A stretch of 64,000 nucleotides of DNA from Candidatus Sumerlaeia bacterium (GCA_019634695.1 JAHCAW010000004.1:1-64000), one strand, 5' to 3'; shown: positions 26,631-35,683, counted from the first letter of the stretch. Translations and numbers: made by a program. The notes: generated by a model from the sequence alone, not told the origin.

Positions 26631-27713
26631 CTACCGCCGCTTCTTCATCTGACGGAACGCGCGCTTCTGGCTCTCGATCCATTCCGCCCGGCGGCGGCGC
26701 TGGATGTCCGTTTCGGACTGCAACTGTCGAAAACTGTCGAATCGCGCCGGATCCAGCGCGCCGCTCTCGATCGCCTCGAGCACCGCGCAGCCCGGCTCCT
26801 CCGTGTGCGTGCAGTTCCGGAAGCGACACCCGCGCGCCAGCTCCGCGATTTCGGCGAACGCGTCCACCAGCCCCGCATCCGCATCGACGAGCTGAATCTC
26901 GCGGATACCCGGCGAGTCGATCACCACCGCGCCCTGCGGCAGGCGCACCATCTCGCGCACCGTCGTCGTGTGGCGCCCGCGGCCGTCGCTCTCGCGTACC
27001 TCGCCCGTGCGGAAACGCTCCTCGCCCAGCAATGCATTGATCAACGTCGACTTCCCCACGCCCGACGACCCGACGAACACCAGCGTCTCGCCCGCGCACA
27101 ACAACGGTGCCAGCGCCGACCGCGCCGACTCGCCGTCCAACGCCGACAACGTCGCCACCGTAATCTCGCCCGTGGCCACCCGCACTTGCTCGACTGCCTG
27201 CGCCACCTCGTCGGCCGTCAGCAGATCCGCCTTGTTCAGCACCACGAAACCCTGCGCGCCACTCTCGTGCACCAGCACCATGAAGCGCTCCAGCCGCCGC
27301 ACGCTGAAGTCCTCGGTCAACCCCATCACCAACACGACGGTCGTCACGTTGGCCGCCAGCACCTGCGGCGCCGAGCGCAGCCCCGGCACCTTGCGCCGCA
27401 GCACCGTCCGCCGCTCCAGCACCTCGCGGATGCGCCACAGGTCGTCGTGCGGCTTCTTGGTCAGCACCACCCAGTCGCCCACCACCGGCAACTCGGCAAA
27501 CGTGCCGGCCTGATAGCGCAGGTAGCCCTTGATGCGGGCCAGCACCTCGCCGGCCCCCGTGCGCACCGTGTACAGACCCTTGTGGCGCACGACAATGCGG
27601 CCCACCACTCCGTCGAGGCGTCGCCCCTGCTTCGCCAACTCGCGCGCGCGCCCGGCATCCCAGCCGTAAACCTCGAGCGCCGTGAAGTCATTCTCCGGAA
27701 TCGGGGGGGTCAT
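26631..27713 (-). CDS. rsgA: Ribosome small subunit-dependent GTPase RsgA
   Basis: 360 residues: N-terminal OB-fold (about 35-110), then a circularly permuted GTPase with G4 NKAD before G1 GSSGVGKST and G3 DSPGI, and a C-terminal zinc finger CRFRNCTHTEEPGC (Cys, Cys, His, Cys). It assists late 30S maturation. ATG 27713 is used because the recognisable N-terminal sequence (ND-x-TALEVYGWD) begins right after it; the frame upstream is antisense-like coding noise. The upstream membrane-protein gene ends 17 bases away, so rsgA is the last gene of a three-gene unit. Confidence 0.97.
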   Translation of the reverse strand: MTPPIPENDFTALEVYGWDAGRARELAKQGRRLDGVVGRIVVRHKGLYTVRTGAGEVLARIKGYLRYQAGTFAELPVVGDWVVLTKKPHDDLWRIREVLERRTVLRRKVPGLRSAPQVLAANVTTVVLVMGLTEDFSVRRLERFMVLVHESGAQGFVVLNKADLLTADEVAQAVEQVRVATGEITVATLSALDGESARSALAPLLCAGETLVFVGSSGVGKSTLINALLGEERFRTGEVRESDGRGRHTTTVREMVRLPQGAVVIDSPGIREIQLVDADAGLVDAFAEIAELARGCRFRNCTHTEEPGCAVLEAIESGALDPARFDSFRQLQSETDIQRRRRAEWIESQKRAFRQMKKRR

Positions 27714-27730
27714 GGCGACGATCTCATGGC

Positions 27731-28813
27731 CTACTGTTCCACCATTGCCCCGATCGCCTGTTGCTGCAACGCCATCTGGCGCTGGCTCAGCTCGACGATC
27801 TCGTCCACCACACGGTCCGCTTCCTCGAGCACCTGCGCCGGCACGCCCGGCCCGAACCGCATCCCCGTTCCCTCGTCGTTCGCTTCCCAGTGCTCCCAGT
27901 TCTCCTCGACCAGCGTGTGCAGCTTCTTCGCGCGCACCAGCACCTCGACGTCCATGCGCCGCACGTCCAGCATCGCAAGCTTCTGAGCGCCGAACGAATC
28001 CGAGAAGCCCGACATGAACGCCTCCAGCGGCCGACCCGAAAGGCCCTGGCCTTCCAGGTGCCCGCGCATGCGGCTCTCCGCGTCCGAAACGAAGGCGACG
28101 ACCGCCTCGGCGGCTTCTTGTGCCGCGGCTCGCAGTTCCTCGCGCCGCGCAAGGTCCTCGCGCGTGCGCAGGCTCCGCGTGTCGATCCCGCCATCGACCA
28201 GCCATGCCTCGCTGGCCCGTGCGAGTCCCACCATGCGCTCGCGCATCTCCACGCCAAAGAGTGCGTGCGCCCGCACGGTTGGATCGCTGCTGGACATCGC
28301 CTCCGTGATCGACACGCTCAGGATCTCGTCCAACTCGTCTGCCTCGATGTCCGCATAGCCCTTCTCGCGCAGGCTCGCCTCGGCCGCCGCGCGCAGCCGC
28401 CCCTGCGCCGTGCGCGCCTGCCCCAAGATCACTTCCGCCTGCGCGCTCTCGCGTTCCCGGTTGTGCTCCGCCACGCGCACGGCAGGTCCCGCGATGTTCT
28501 CGAAAGCGAACAGCACCAGCACCAGCACGTAGATGATCGAGCCCGCCACGCGCGAGCGCCGACCCACACGCCACGCCACCCAGCCCAGCAGCAGTGGCCA
28601 GATCAGCACCGCCGTCGCCGAACCAATCACGCGGCCGATCTCCAGCGCGGCCCGGTCGGACTCCAGTGCGCCCGTTGCCGCGGCCGATACGAATCCCACC
28701 ATCGCCGCCAGCCCGGCGAGCACCAGCCCCGTCAGCAGCAGCGACCAGTGAAGGAACGGCCGCTTCTTCAGCTCGGCGTCGTCGGGGTCTTCCTTCAGGA
28801 AGGGCAGCTTCAT
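27731..28813 (-). CDS. Membrane protein of unknown function, pair member 2
   Basis: 360 residues. Three hydrophobic helices in the first 125 residues (about 22-46, 60-82, 90-112), then a long soluble, largely helical domain with many Glu/Arg/Ala heptad-like stretches (likely coiled coil, about 120-340). A W-E-HW motif near residue 310 and the general layout match the 28810-29850 product (WGHW), so the two look like ancient paralogues. No known family was recognised. Its start overlaps the stop of the preceding gene (ATGA) and it lies 17 bases before rsgA. Confidence 0.75.
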   Translation of the reverse strand: MKLPFLKEDPDDAELKKRPFLHWSLLLTGLVLAGLAAMVGFVSAAATGALESDRAALEIGRVIGSATAVLIWPLLLGWVAWRVGRRSRVAGSIIYVLVLVLFAFENIAGPAVRVAEHNRERESAQAEVILGQARTAQGRLRAAAEASLREKGYADIEADELDEILSVSITEAMSSSDPTVRAHALFGVEMRERMVGLARASEAWLVDGGIDTRSLRTREDLARREELRAAAQEAAEAVVAFVSDAESRMRGHLEGQGLSGRPLEAFMSGFSDSFGAQKLAMLDVRRMDVEVLVRAKKLHTLVEENWEHWEANDEGTGMRFGPGVPAQVLEEADRVVDEIVELSQRQMALQQQAIGAMVEQ

Positions 28814-29850
28814 GGTGTCGGTTCCGTCGTTGACTCGACTTGTTGACTATTCGCCCGCTCGGCCACGGCCCGCAGCAGCGTCGCCAGCCGCTGGCGCTGC
28901 TCGAGGTCGCTCTCGGCCGGCACGGCCTCCTGGCCCAGCGCGGCAAGGAACTCGACACGCCCCCGTCGGTAGCGCGCAAGCAGGTCCTCCGGCGCGCCTT
29001 CCAGAATCGTCAGCGTGCCCGTCTCCCTGTCGTACTGCCAGTGGCCCCATGATTCCAGCAGCAGCGCGTGCAGTTCCCGGCAGGGCGCGAGCGCACTGGC
29101 GAGGGGCTCGAAGCCCTGCAGCGTCGCGGGCAGCCGCCGCGCCAGCGGTCCGGGCGGCAATTTCGCGAGGGACGCACGCAGACGTTCGTGCGCCGCCAGC
29201 GCCTGTTCGACCGCTTCCAGTCGCCCGGCCAGCGCCTCGCGCGTCGGCGCCGTCGTCGGTGTCAGGCCCTCGGCGTGCACCAGTTCCCGCAGGCGCGCAT
29301 CCAGTGCCTGCAACTCGGGTGCGACCGTTTCGAGCGTGGCCGCCGTGGCGACCATCCCCGGCACCGAACCGGCCGGATTCTCCGTCACCAATTCTCGCAG
29401 GTTCGTCGCGATTGTCGTCAGGCGCTCGACCGTTTCGGAGACGGCGAGCCCCTCGAGGTCCGCCAGCGAGCGGTCCAGGATCTCCTCGAAGAGCTGCTGC
29501 GGATCCGCCTGCGCGCGCGCCGCGGCCCGGGCCTCGCGCATCGTGGCCACGGCGCCCGTGTTTGCCCACAACGCCACCGCCAGCGCCACGCCTGCGGCCA
29601 CGGCCTGCGCCGCGAAGCTCGAACGCCCCAGCACTCGATACCCCAGCGCGCCAGCCACGGTGGCGATGCCCACGACGCCAAGCGCGCGCAGCAACGCACC
29701 GCCTGCATCCACCGCCCCCACCAGCCACGCCACCAGGCCATGACTGCCCGCCATCGCCAGCCCGAACACCACCAACACCCCATGCCAGGCGAATCGGCCG
29801 GCGGGGGAGCGATCGGAAGACGACGGGGAAGCGGGGGAGTCGTGGGTCAT
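28810..29850 (-). CDS. Membrane protein of unknown function, pair member 1
   Basis: 346 residues. Helices at about 20-45, 50-70 and 75-95, with a Ser-rich N-terminal segment, then a helical Ala/Glu/Leu-rich domain (about 100-345) with a WGHW motif near residue 280 that matches the WEHW of the next gene's product. ATG 29850 is chosen because the upstream extension is Arg/Pro-rich and unlike coding sequence; the ribosome site is weak. It overlaps the next gene by 4 bases. Function unknown; the coiled-coil-like outer part suggests a partner protein or self-assembly at the membrane (inference). Confidence 0.72.
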   Translation of the reverse strand: MTHDSPASPSSSDRSPAGRFAWHGVLVVFGLAMAGSHGLVAWLVGAVDAGGALLRALGVVGIATVAGALGYRVLGRSSFAAQAVAAGVALAVALWANTGAVATMREARAAARAQADPQQLFEEILDRSLADLEGLAVSETVERLTTIATNLRELVTENPAGSVPGMVATAATLETVAPELQALDARLRELVHAEGLTPTTAPTREALAGRLEAVEQALAAHERLRASLAKLPPGPLARRLPATLQGFEPLASALAPCRELHALLLESWGHWQYDRETGTLTILEGAPEDLLARYRRGRVEFLAALGQEAVPAESDLEQRQRLATLLRAVAERANSQQVESTTEPTP

Positions 29851-29935
29851 AGCGGATGCCGTAGCACGGTACGGCACCCTGCCGGAGGCAGTCCGCCGCC
29901 CGCCAGCCCAAAGAACATGATGGCGCTGCGGGCGA

Positions 29936-30535
29936 TCAGGTTCCGATGCGTTCGCCGACGGGCAGGTTGGCCGCCGCCCGTCCGGCCCGGAAGACGGCAA
30001 GGTTCGCTTCCACGATGCGCTCGCCTTTGGAGGCGAAGCGCGAGCGGATCGCCGCCACAAAGCGCTCCTCGGATAGCGGCACGAACCGCGAGGCCGCGCC
30101 CAGCATCGCCATGTTCATCGCCTTCGGCGAGCCGGCCTCCTTTGCCAATCGGTCCGCGTCGAACAGCACGTGCCGCTCGAGCGCCTCGAACGCCCCGTGC
30201 ACACGGGCCACTTCCGGATAGTTCGCGATGTTGACGAATGGCATCGAATTCGCCACCACCCAGCCCGACGGCGCGAGGTAGGGCAGATAGCGCAGCGCCT
30301 CCATCGGCTCGACGGACAGGACCATGTCCGCGCCGCCCAGCGGGATGACGTCCGCCGCGATCGGCCGCGACGATAGCCGCAGGTGCGAATGCACGGCGCC
30401 GCCGCGCTGCGCCATCCCGTGGATCTCCGACTGCTTGACGTGCAAACCCTCGGCCAGCGCCGCTTCCGCCAGCACCGTCGCGATCGAGATGATGCCCTGG
30501 CCGCCCACTCCGGCGACGAGGATGTCGTACTTCAT
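29936..30535 (-). CDS. iorB: Indolepyruvate:ferredoxin oxidoreductase, beta subunit
   Basis: 199 residues of the gamma-domain fold of 2-oxoacid oxidoreductases: GVGGQGIIS near the start (CoA/TPP-related loop), QSEIHGMAQRGGAV and the FE-ALERH region. With IorA it oxidatively decarboxylates aryl pyruvates to aryl-acetyl-CoA and reduces ferredoxin in the cytoplasm. AGGGAG lies about 9 bases before ATG 30535. It follows iorA after 50 bases and is the last gene in a minus-strand run paaK-ACT-paaK-iorA-iorB. The product looks complete although its partner gene is disrupted. Confidence 0.94.
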   Translation of the reverse strand: MKYDILVAGVGGQGIISIATVLAEAALAEGLHVKQSEIHGMAQRGGAVHSHLRLSSRPIAADVIPLGGADMVLSVEPMEALRYLPYLAPSGWVVANSMPFVNIANYPEVARVHGAFEALERHVLFDADRLAKEAGSPKAMNMAMLGAASRFVPLSEERFVAAIRSRFASKGERIVEANLAVFRAGRAAANLPVGERIGT

Positions 30536-30585
30536 GGTGGCAACTCCCTTGGTCTGGTTCGCTCGTGTTGTTCGCTTCTGTCCAT

Positions 30586-32190
30586 TCACTCGCGGTTGCG
30601 AATCGCCACCTGGATGCACGTCCGCCGCGAGACGACCACCGACAGGCCGGGGTGCTCCAGCGTGCGCCGCATCAGCGCGACATTCTGCTCGTGTTGGTTC
30701 TTCAACGGCGTCACGACGTGCAGGTGTTCCGGTTCCACCCCGAGGCCCAGCACGATCTTCTCGATGCGACCGTGCGCCATCGACTCCTGCGCGCCCGTCA
30801 TCGCCGTCGCCTCGTTGTCCAGGATCAGCACCGTCATCGGCGTGCCCTCGGCCACCGCGTCGAGCAGGCCGGTGATCCCCGAGTGCGTGAACGTCGAGTC
30901 GCCAATCACGGCCACGGCCGGCCGGACGCCCGCGTCCGCCGCACCCTTCGCCATCGTGATCGAGGCGCCCATGTCCACGCAGGTGTTGATCGACTCGAAC
31001 GGCGGCAGCGCCCCGAGCGTGTAGCATCCGATGTCGGAAAACACCCGGCTCGTCTCGCGATCCGCCAGCGCCTCGTTCAGGAACAGGTAGCTGTCCACGT
31101 GCGGGCATCCCTTGCACATCGACGGCGGCCGCGCCACCACCACGTCCGGCACGCCCCGCACCTCCGGCACGTCGAAGCCCAGCGCCTGGGCCACGGCGTC
31201 GGCGCTCAACTCGCCCGTGCGCGGCAGCACGCCGTCCAATCGGCCGTGCACCGTCAACCCCATGTCCACCACGCCCCGCAGCATCTCCTCCACGAACGGG
31301 TAGCCTTCCTCGACCACCAGCAGCGCCTTGCACTGCCGCGCAATATCAGTCAGCATGTCCGCCGGCATCGGGTACTGGCCGATGCGCAGCATCGGGTGCG
31401 GAATGTCCGCGTCGCCGAAGACCTCGCGGACGTGCAGTTCACCGCAATGCCCGTCGCCACGATGCCTCAGCAGGTGTCCGGCCCCTCGAAGTATCTGTTC
31501 CAAGGCGACGATTCGAAAAGACCACGCAGGCGCGTTTGCTTTCGATCAGTGCCGCGTATAGTTCCGCCGCGCGTTCGCCGGCAGCAGCACGAACTGCCGG
31601 CGATCCTTCGGGAAGGACAACGGCCGCTGCGCCAGCACCTCGCGCCGGCGCACCTCGCCGCGCGCATGCGCCAGACGCGTCGTCACCCGCAGCAGGATCG
31701 GCAGCCCCAGCTCCTCCGACAGCGCGAACCCCGCGTACGTCATGTCGTACGCCTCCTGCTGGTTCGCCGGCTCCAGCACCGGCACGTGCGCGAAGCGCCC
31801 GTAGTAGCGGCTGTCCTGCTCGTTCTGGCTCGAGTGCATCGACGGATCGTCCGCCACCAGCACCACCAGGCCTCCGTTCACGCCCGTGATCGCCGAGTTG
31901 ACGAACGCATCCGAGGCCACGTTCAACCCCACGTGCTTCATCGTCACCAGCGCCCGCCGGCCCGCGTACGACAGACCCAGCGCCTCCTCCATCGCCGTCT
32001 TCTCGTTCGCGCTCCAATCGCGATGCACCGAACGCTCGGCCGCTTGCGAGGACTTCTGCAGGTACTCCAGAATCTCCGTCGAGGGCGTGCCCGGGTAGCC
32101 GTACGCGCCAGAGATGCCGGCATCCAGCGCCGCCTGCGCGATGGCCTCGTCGCCCAGCAACAGCGCACCGCGTTCTTCCATCGTCGTCAT
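30586..32190 (-). pseudogene. iorA: Indolepyruvate:ferredoxin oxidoreductase alpha subunit, disrupted by clustered frameshifts
   Basis: The N-terminal part (ATG 32190 down to a stop at 31546-31548) carries the pyrimidine-binding half with GYPGTPSTEIL and ADDPSMHSSQNEQD. The C-terminal part (about 31431 to 30586) has the TPP-binding half with GDSTFTHSGI and DNEATAMTG. Between them the conserved reading passes through all three frames: YAALIE near 31543-31558, FESSPWNRYFEGPDT near 31474-31515 with an in-frame TGA at 31467-31469, then VREVFGD in the first frame again. The lesions add up to a restored frame. Either recent decay or assembly/sequencing error. The usual C-terminal two-cluster ferredoxin domain is also absent. 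GGAGAG precedes the start, which overlaps the paaK stop. Confidence 0.85.
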
Positions 32191-33548
32191 GACTGCTCTC
32201 CGTTCGGGGCGTTTCTCAGGTCCAGCACGCGCTTGGCCTTGCCCGTGAAGCGCTCGAGGCTCCCCGGCTCCACCAGCGTCAGCTTCGCCCGCACGCCCAG
32301 CGTGTTGTCGATCTTCTGCTGTAACGCCTCCCGAATCTCCCACAAGCGCCGCATTCGGTCCGAGAACAACTCCTGCGAGACCTCCACCCGCACCTCCAGA
32401 TGGTCCAGCCCCTTCTCCCGCGTCACCACGAGCAGATAGTGCGGCTCGGCCTCGCGGAACTGCAGCAGCACGTGCTCGATCTGGCTCGGGAAGACGTTGA
32501 CGCCCCGGATGATCAGCATGTCGTCCGTGCGCCCGGTTACGCGTGCCAGGCGCCGCGTCGTTCGCCCGCACGCGCACGCTCCCGGAACGATGCGCGAGAT
32601 GTCCCGCGTGCGGTAGCGGATCGCCGGGTTCGCCTGCTTCGTCAACGTCGTGATCACCACCTCGCCCGTCTCGCCATCCGGCAGCGGCGCGAGCGTCTGC
32701 GGGTCCACCACCTCGACGAGGAAGTGGTCCTCCGCGATGTGCATGCCGCGACGTTCGAGGCACTCGCCGCACACGCCCGGCCCGACCACTTCCGACAGCC
32801 CGTAGTTGTCCGTCGCCACGATCCCGAGCAACGACTGGATCTTCTCGCGGATCGGCTCGGACCAGAACTCGCCGCCGAAGAAGCCCACGCGCAGATTCAG
32901 CGACGACGGGTCCACGCCGTGCCGCGGCAGCGCCTCGGCCAGATACACCGCGTACGTCGGCGTGCACACCAGTGCCGTCGAGCCGAAGTCGCGCAGGATC
33001 ATGATCTGCCGCTCGGTATTGCCGCTCGACGCCGGGATCACCGTCGCCCCCACGCGTTCGGCGCCGTAGTGCAGCCCGAAGCCCCCCGTGAACAGCCCGT
33101 ACCCGAAAGCGATTTGCACGATGTCCTCGTCCGACAAGCCGCCCGCGACGAGGAATCGCGCCACCACCTCCGTCCAGTTCTCCATGTCCTGACGCGTGTA
33201 GCCCACCACCGTCGGCTTGCCCGTCGTGCCCGTCGAGGCATGCAGCCGCACCACCTCGCGCAGCGGCACCGCGAAGATGCCGTAGGGATAGTGGTCGCGC
33301 AGGTCCTCCTTCGTCGTGAACGGCAGGCGTGCCACATCCTCGAGGCACTGGACCTCCTGCGGCCGGATGCCCGCGGCCTGCATCTTCGCCGCGTAGTACG
33401 GGCAGTGCCGATTCATGCGCGCCACCTGCTCGCGCAGCAACTCGAGCTGCAGCGCGCGCCGCAGGTCGGTCTCCATGCACTCGGCCTGGGGATTCCAGAT
33501 TCGGTGGGGCGGACTGGCCGTCCGCCGCTCGGGCGTCACAAGGGACAT
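32187..33548 (-). CDS. paaK: Phenylacetate-CoA ligase (copy 1)
   Basis: 453 residues of the adenylate-forming family: P-loop ASTGTTGKPTVV, the YG-x-FTGG segment, YGLSEV-GPGV, YRTRDI and TGRTDDMLIIRGVNVFPSQIE, plus the C-terminal lid. It activates phenylacetate or related aryl acetates to CoA thioesters with ATP. It is encoded directly before iorA (ATGA overlap), so it could work with aryl-acetyl-CoA made from aromatic amino acids, possibly in the ATP-yielding reverse direction (inference). ATG 33548 keeps the conserved WNP-x-x-E-x-M N-terminus. It is paralogous to the ligase at 34031-35341. Confidence 0.94.
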   Translation of the reverse strand: MSLVTPERRTASPPHRIWNPQAECMETDLRRALQLELLREQVARMNRHCPYYAAKMQAAGIRPQEVQCLEDVARLPFTTKEDLRDHYPYGIFAVPLREVVRLHASTGTTGKPTVVGYTRQDMENWTEVVARFLVAGGLSDEDIVQIAFGYGLFTGGFGLHYGAERVGATVIPASSGNTERQIMILRDFGSTALVCTPTYAVYLAEALPRHGVDPSSLNLRVGFFGGEFWSEPIREKIQSLLGIVATDNYGLSEVVGPGVCGECLERRGMHIAEDHFLVEVVDPQTLAPLPDGETGEVVITTLTKQANPAIRYRTRDISRIVPGACACGRTTRRLARVTGRTDDMLIIRGVNVFPSQIEHVLLQFREAEPHYLLVVTREKGLDHLEVRVEVSQELFSDRMRRLWEIREALQQKIDNTLGVRAKLTLVEPGSLERFTGKAKRVLDLRNAPNGEQS

Positions 33549-33578
33549 CGCGGCAAACCTCGCGGGCGGTTTCTGGCG

Positions 33579-34010
33579 CTACAGGCTCAGCACCTCGGCG
33601 CGCGTCAGCACGCGCACGCCGGCCGACTCGAGCAGCGACGCCGCCCCCTCCAAATTCTCGAAACGGAAGACCACGACCGCACGGTCGTTCGCCTTCTCCA
33701 CGAACGCGTACATGTACTCGACGTTCACGCCGCCGTCCTGCAGCACCTCGAGCACGCCAGCCAGTCCGCCCGGCACGTCGGGGATTTCAACGGCCACCAC
33801 GTCGGTCGTCGAGTAGGTGAACTGCTCGCGGCGCAGCGCCTGCTGCGCCGCGTCGGGGCGGTCCACGATCAACCGCAGGATGCCAAAGTCGCTCGTGTCC
33901 GCCAGCGACAACGCCCGGATGTTGATCCCCTCGTCGCCCAGCAGGCGCGCCACCGCCGCCAGTCGCCCCGCACGATTCTCCAGGAAGATCGAGATCTGCT
34001 GCACTCTCAT
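33579..34010 (-). CDS. Tandem ACT-domain regulatory protein
   Basis: 143 residues made of two ACT domains: residues 1-68 (starting ISIFLENRAGRLAAVARLL) and about 70-143 (VAVEIPDVPGGLAGVLEVL). ACT pairs bind amino acids and regulate enzymes or transcription. Small ACT-only proteins like this recur beside paaK and ior genes, which suggests sensing of aromatic or branched-chain amino acids (known association; ligand inferred). GGAGGAG lies 7-10 bases before ATG 34010. It is flanked on both sides by the two ligase genes, with gaps of 30 and 20 bases. Confidence 0.92.
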   Translation of the reverse strand: MRVQQISIFLENRAGRLAAVARLLGDEGINIRALSLADTSDFGILRLIVDRPDAAQQALRREQFTYSTTDVVAVEIPDVPGGLAGVLEVLQDGGVNVEYMYAFVEKANDRAVVVFRFENLEGAASLLESAGVRVLTRAEVLSL

Positions 34011-34030
34011 CGCGTCTCCTCCAAGGCTCC

Positions 34031-35341
34031 TCAGCTCGTTTCCATCTGACGCCGGTCAACCACCCGCTGCGCCTTGCCCTCCGAGCGCGGGATGCTCCGC
34101 GGCTCCACCAGCGTCACCTTCGCGTTCACGTTCAGCGTCGAGTGCAACTCGTTGGCAATCCGCTGCCGCAGCCCCTCCATCTCCTTCACTTCGTCGGAGA
34201 AAAGCTGCGGGCTCACCTCGACCTGCACCTCGAGGTCGTCGAGCCGGCCGCGCCGATCCACCACGATCCGGTAGTGCGGCTCCGCGCCCTCGATCTCCAG
34301 CAGCACGTGCTCGATCTGGCTGGGGAACACGTTCACCCCCCGCACGATCAGCATGTCGTCCGTCCGCCCCGACACCCGCTCCATGCGCGCGAACGTCCGT
34401 CCGCACGCGCAGGTCCCGTGCTCCAGACGCGTGATGTCCCGCGTCCGATAGCGCAGCAGCGGCATCCCTTCCTTCGTCAGATGCGTGAACACCAGTTCGC
34501 CCCGCGTGCCGTCCGGCACCGCCTTGCCCGTCGCCGGGTCGATCACCTCGGGATAGAAGTGGTCCTCGAAGATGTGCATCCCGGCATGCGCGCAGCACTC
34601 GCTCGCCACGCCCGGGCCGATCACTTCGCTCAGGCCGTAGATGTCGAACGCCTCGACTCCGAGCCGGTCCACGATCGCCCGCCGCATCGACCCCGACCAC
34701 GGCTCGGCCCCGAAGTAGCCCGCCCGCAGGTTCGTCTTGCGCAGGTCCACGCCCATCTCGTCCGCCGTCTCGGCCAGCAGCAGCGCATACGAGGGCGTGC
34801 AGCACAGGTGCGTCGTTCCGAAATCCTGGATCAGCATCAACTGGCGGCGCGTGTTGCCGCCCGACACCGGCACCGTCATCGCCCCCAGGCGCTCGGACCC
34901 GTAGTGCATGCCGAGGCCGCCCGTGAACAGGCCGTAGCCGTAGGCCACCTGCACCACCGAGTGCCGGTCCGCCCCGCCGCATGCCAGCGTCCGCGCGCAG
35001 CAGTCCGCCCACAGCTCGATGTCCGCCCGCGTGTAGGCCACCACGGTCGGCTTGCCCGTCGTCCCCGACGAAGCATGCGTCCGCACGATGTCGCTCATCG
35101 GCCGCGCCAGCAGCCCGAACGGATAGGTGTCCCGGAAGTCCTCTTTCGTCGTGAAGGGCAGGTGCGCCAGATCGTCGATCGACCAGATGTCCTGCGGCCG
35201 GATGCCCGCCTCGTCCAGCTTGCGGCGGTAGAACGGCACGTCGCGATAGACGCGGGCGACGACATCGGCTAGGCGGCGGCCCTGAAGCTCGCGCAACTGG
35301 TCGACCGGCATCGTCTCGTCGATGGGTTGGAAGTACTTCAT
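34031..35341 (-). CDS. paaK: Phenylacetate-CoA ligase (copy 2)
   Basis: 436 residues with the same motifs as copy 1: ASSGTTGKPTVVAYT P-loop, YGYGLFTGGLG, YGLSEVIGPGV, YRTRDITR and SGRTDDMLIVRGVNVFPSQIE. The N-terminus starts at the family-typical point and GGAGAG precedes ATG 35341. First gene of the paaK-ACT-paaK-iorA-iorB set. The two ligases differ in their substrate-pocket halves, so they may prefer different aryl acids (inference). Its leader contains two hairpins (35392-35461). Confidence 0.95.
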   Translation of the reverse strand: MKYFQPIDETMPVDQLRELQGRRLADVVARVYRDVPFYRRKLDEAGIRPQDIWSIDDLAHLPFTTKEDFRDTYPFGLLARPMSDIVRTHASSGTTGKPTVVAYTRADIELWADCCARTLACGGADRHSVVQVAYGYGLFTGGLGMHYGSERLGAMTVPVSGGNTRRQLMLIQDFGTTHLCCTPSYALLLAETADEMGVDLRKTNLRAGYFGAEPWSGSMRRAIVDRLGVEAFDIYGLSEVIGPGVASECCAHAGMHIFEDHFYPEVIDPATGKAVPDGTRGELVFTHLTKEGMPLLRYRTRDITRLEHGTCACGRTFARMERVSGRTDDMLIVRGVNVFPSQIEHVLLEIEGAEPHYRIVVDRRGRLDDLEVQVEVSPQLFSDEVKEMEGLRQRIANELHSTLNVNAKVTLVEPRSIPRSEGKAQRVVDRRQMETS

Positions 35342-35391
35342 CGGTGGTTCGCGCTCTCCGGCAGGTGTCCGATTCGGTTGCCGAGGGGAAG

Positions 35392-35461
35392 TCTGCTCCT
35401 CGCGAGCAGATAAACGGGGGCCCGCCCGGTGACTTGGTGTCTTCCGAGCGGGCCCCTGTTT
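35392..35461 (-). promoter_or_regulatory. Paired hairpins in the leader of the paaK operon
   Basis: A 14-bp stem (35412-35425 with 35448-35461, one G-U pair, 22-base loop) has A/T-rich ends like a bidirectional terminator. Next to it a 7-bp stem pairs 35392-35398 with 35404-35410. Both lie upstream of ATG 35341 (minus strand) and also upstream of ATG 35685 (plus strand), so a plain end-of-gene terminator makes little sense; attenuation of the paaK operon is one option. The rest of 35342-35684 shows no gene. Confidence 0.5.
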
Positions 35462-35669
35462 CCTCCCCAGACTCCCAGGGTTGGGGCGCTGGGCCTCCCT
35501 CCCCGCAAAATGTGGAGAAAGATGACATCGCTTATCCGACTAGGCGCAAGCGGAATCGGCAGGCACCCGACCCCAAAGCCGCTCCCTCCCACGCCGACTT
35601 GGCTTGATCCAACCTCCCTCCTTGCTACCCTAATCACTACTGCGGCGCACGAATGCCCACTTCGCCCCG

Positions 35670-35683
35670 GGGAGGTGCCTCCC
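35670..35683 (+). promoter_or_regulatory. Tight hairpin over the ribosome site of the 35685 lipoprotein
   Basis: GGGAG (35670-35674) pairs with CTCCC (35679-35683) over a 4-base loop and ends one base before ATG 35685. The only strong Shine-Dalgarno sequence (GGGGAGG) is in this stem, so translation may be reduced or conditional. Confidence 0.45.

Noticed and set aside
31546-31548. TGA in iorA as a possible selenocysteine codon
   Set aside because: Reading on in the same frame does not give IorA sequence; family segments appear in the other two frames, so indels explain it better.
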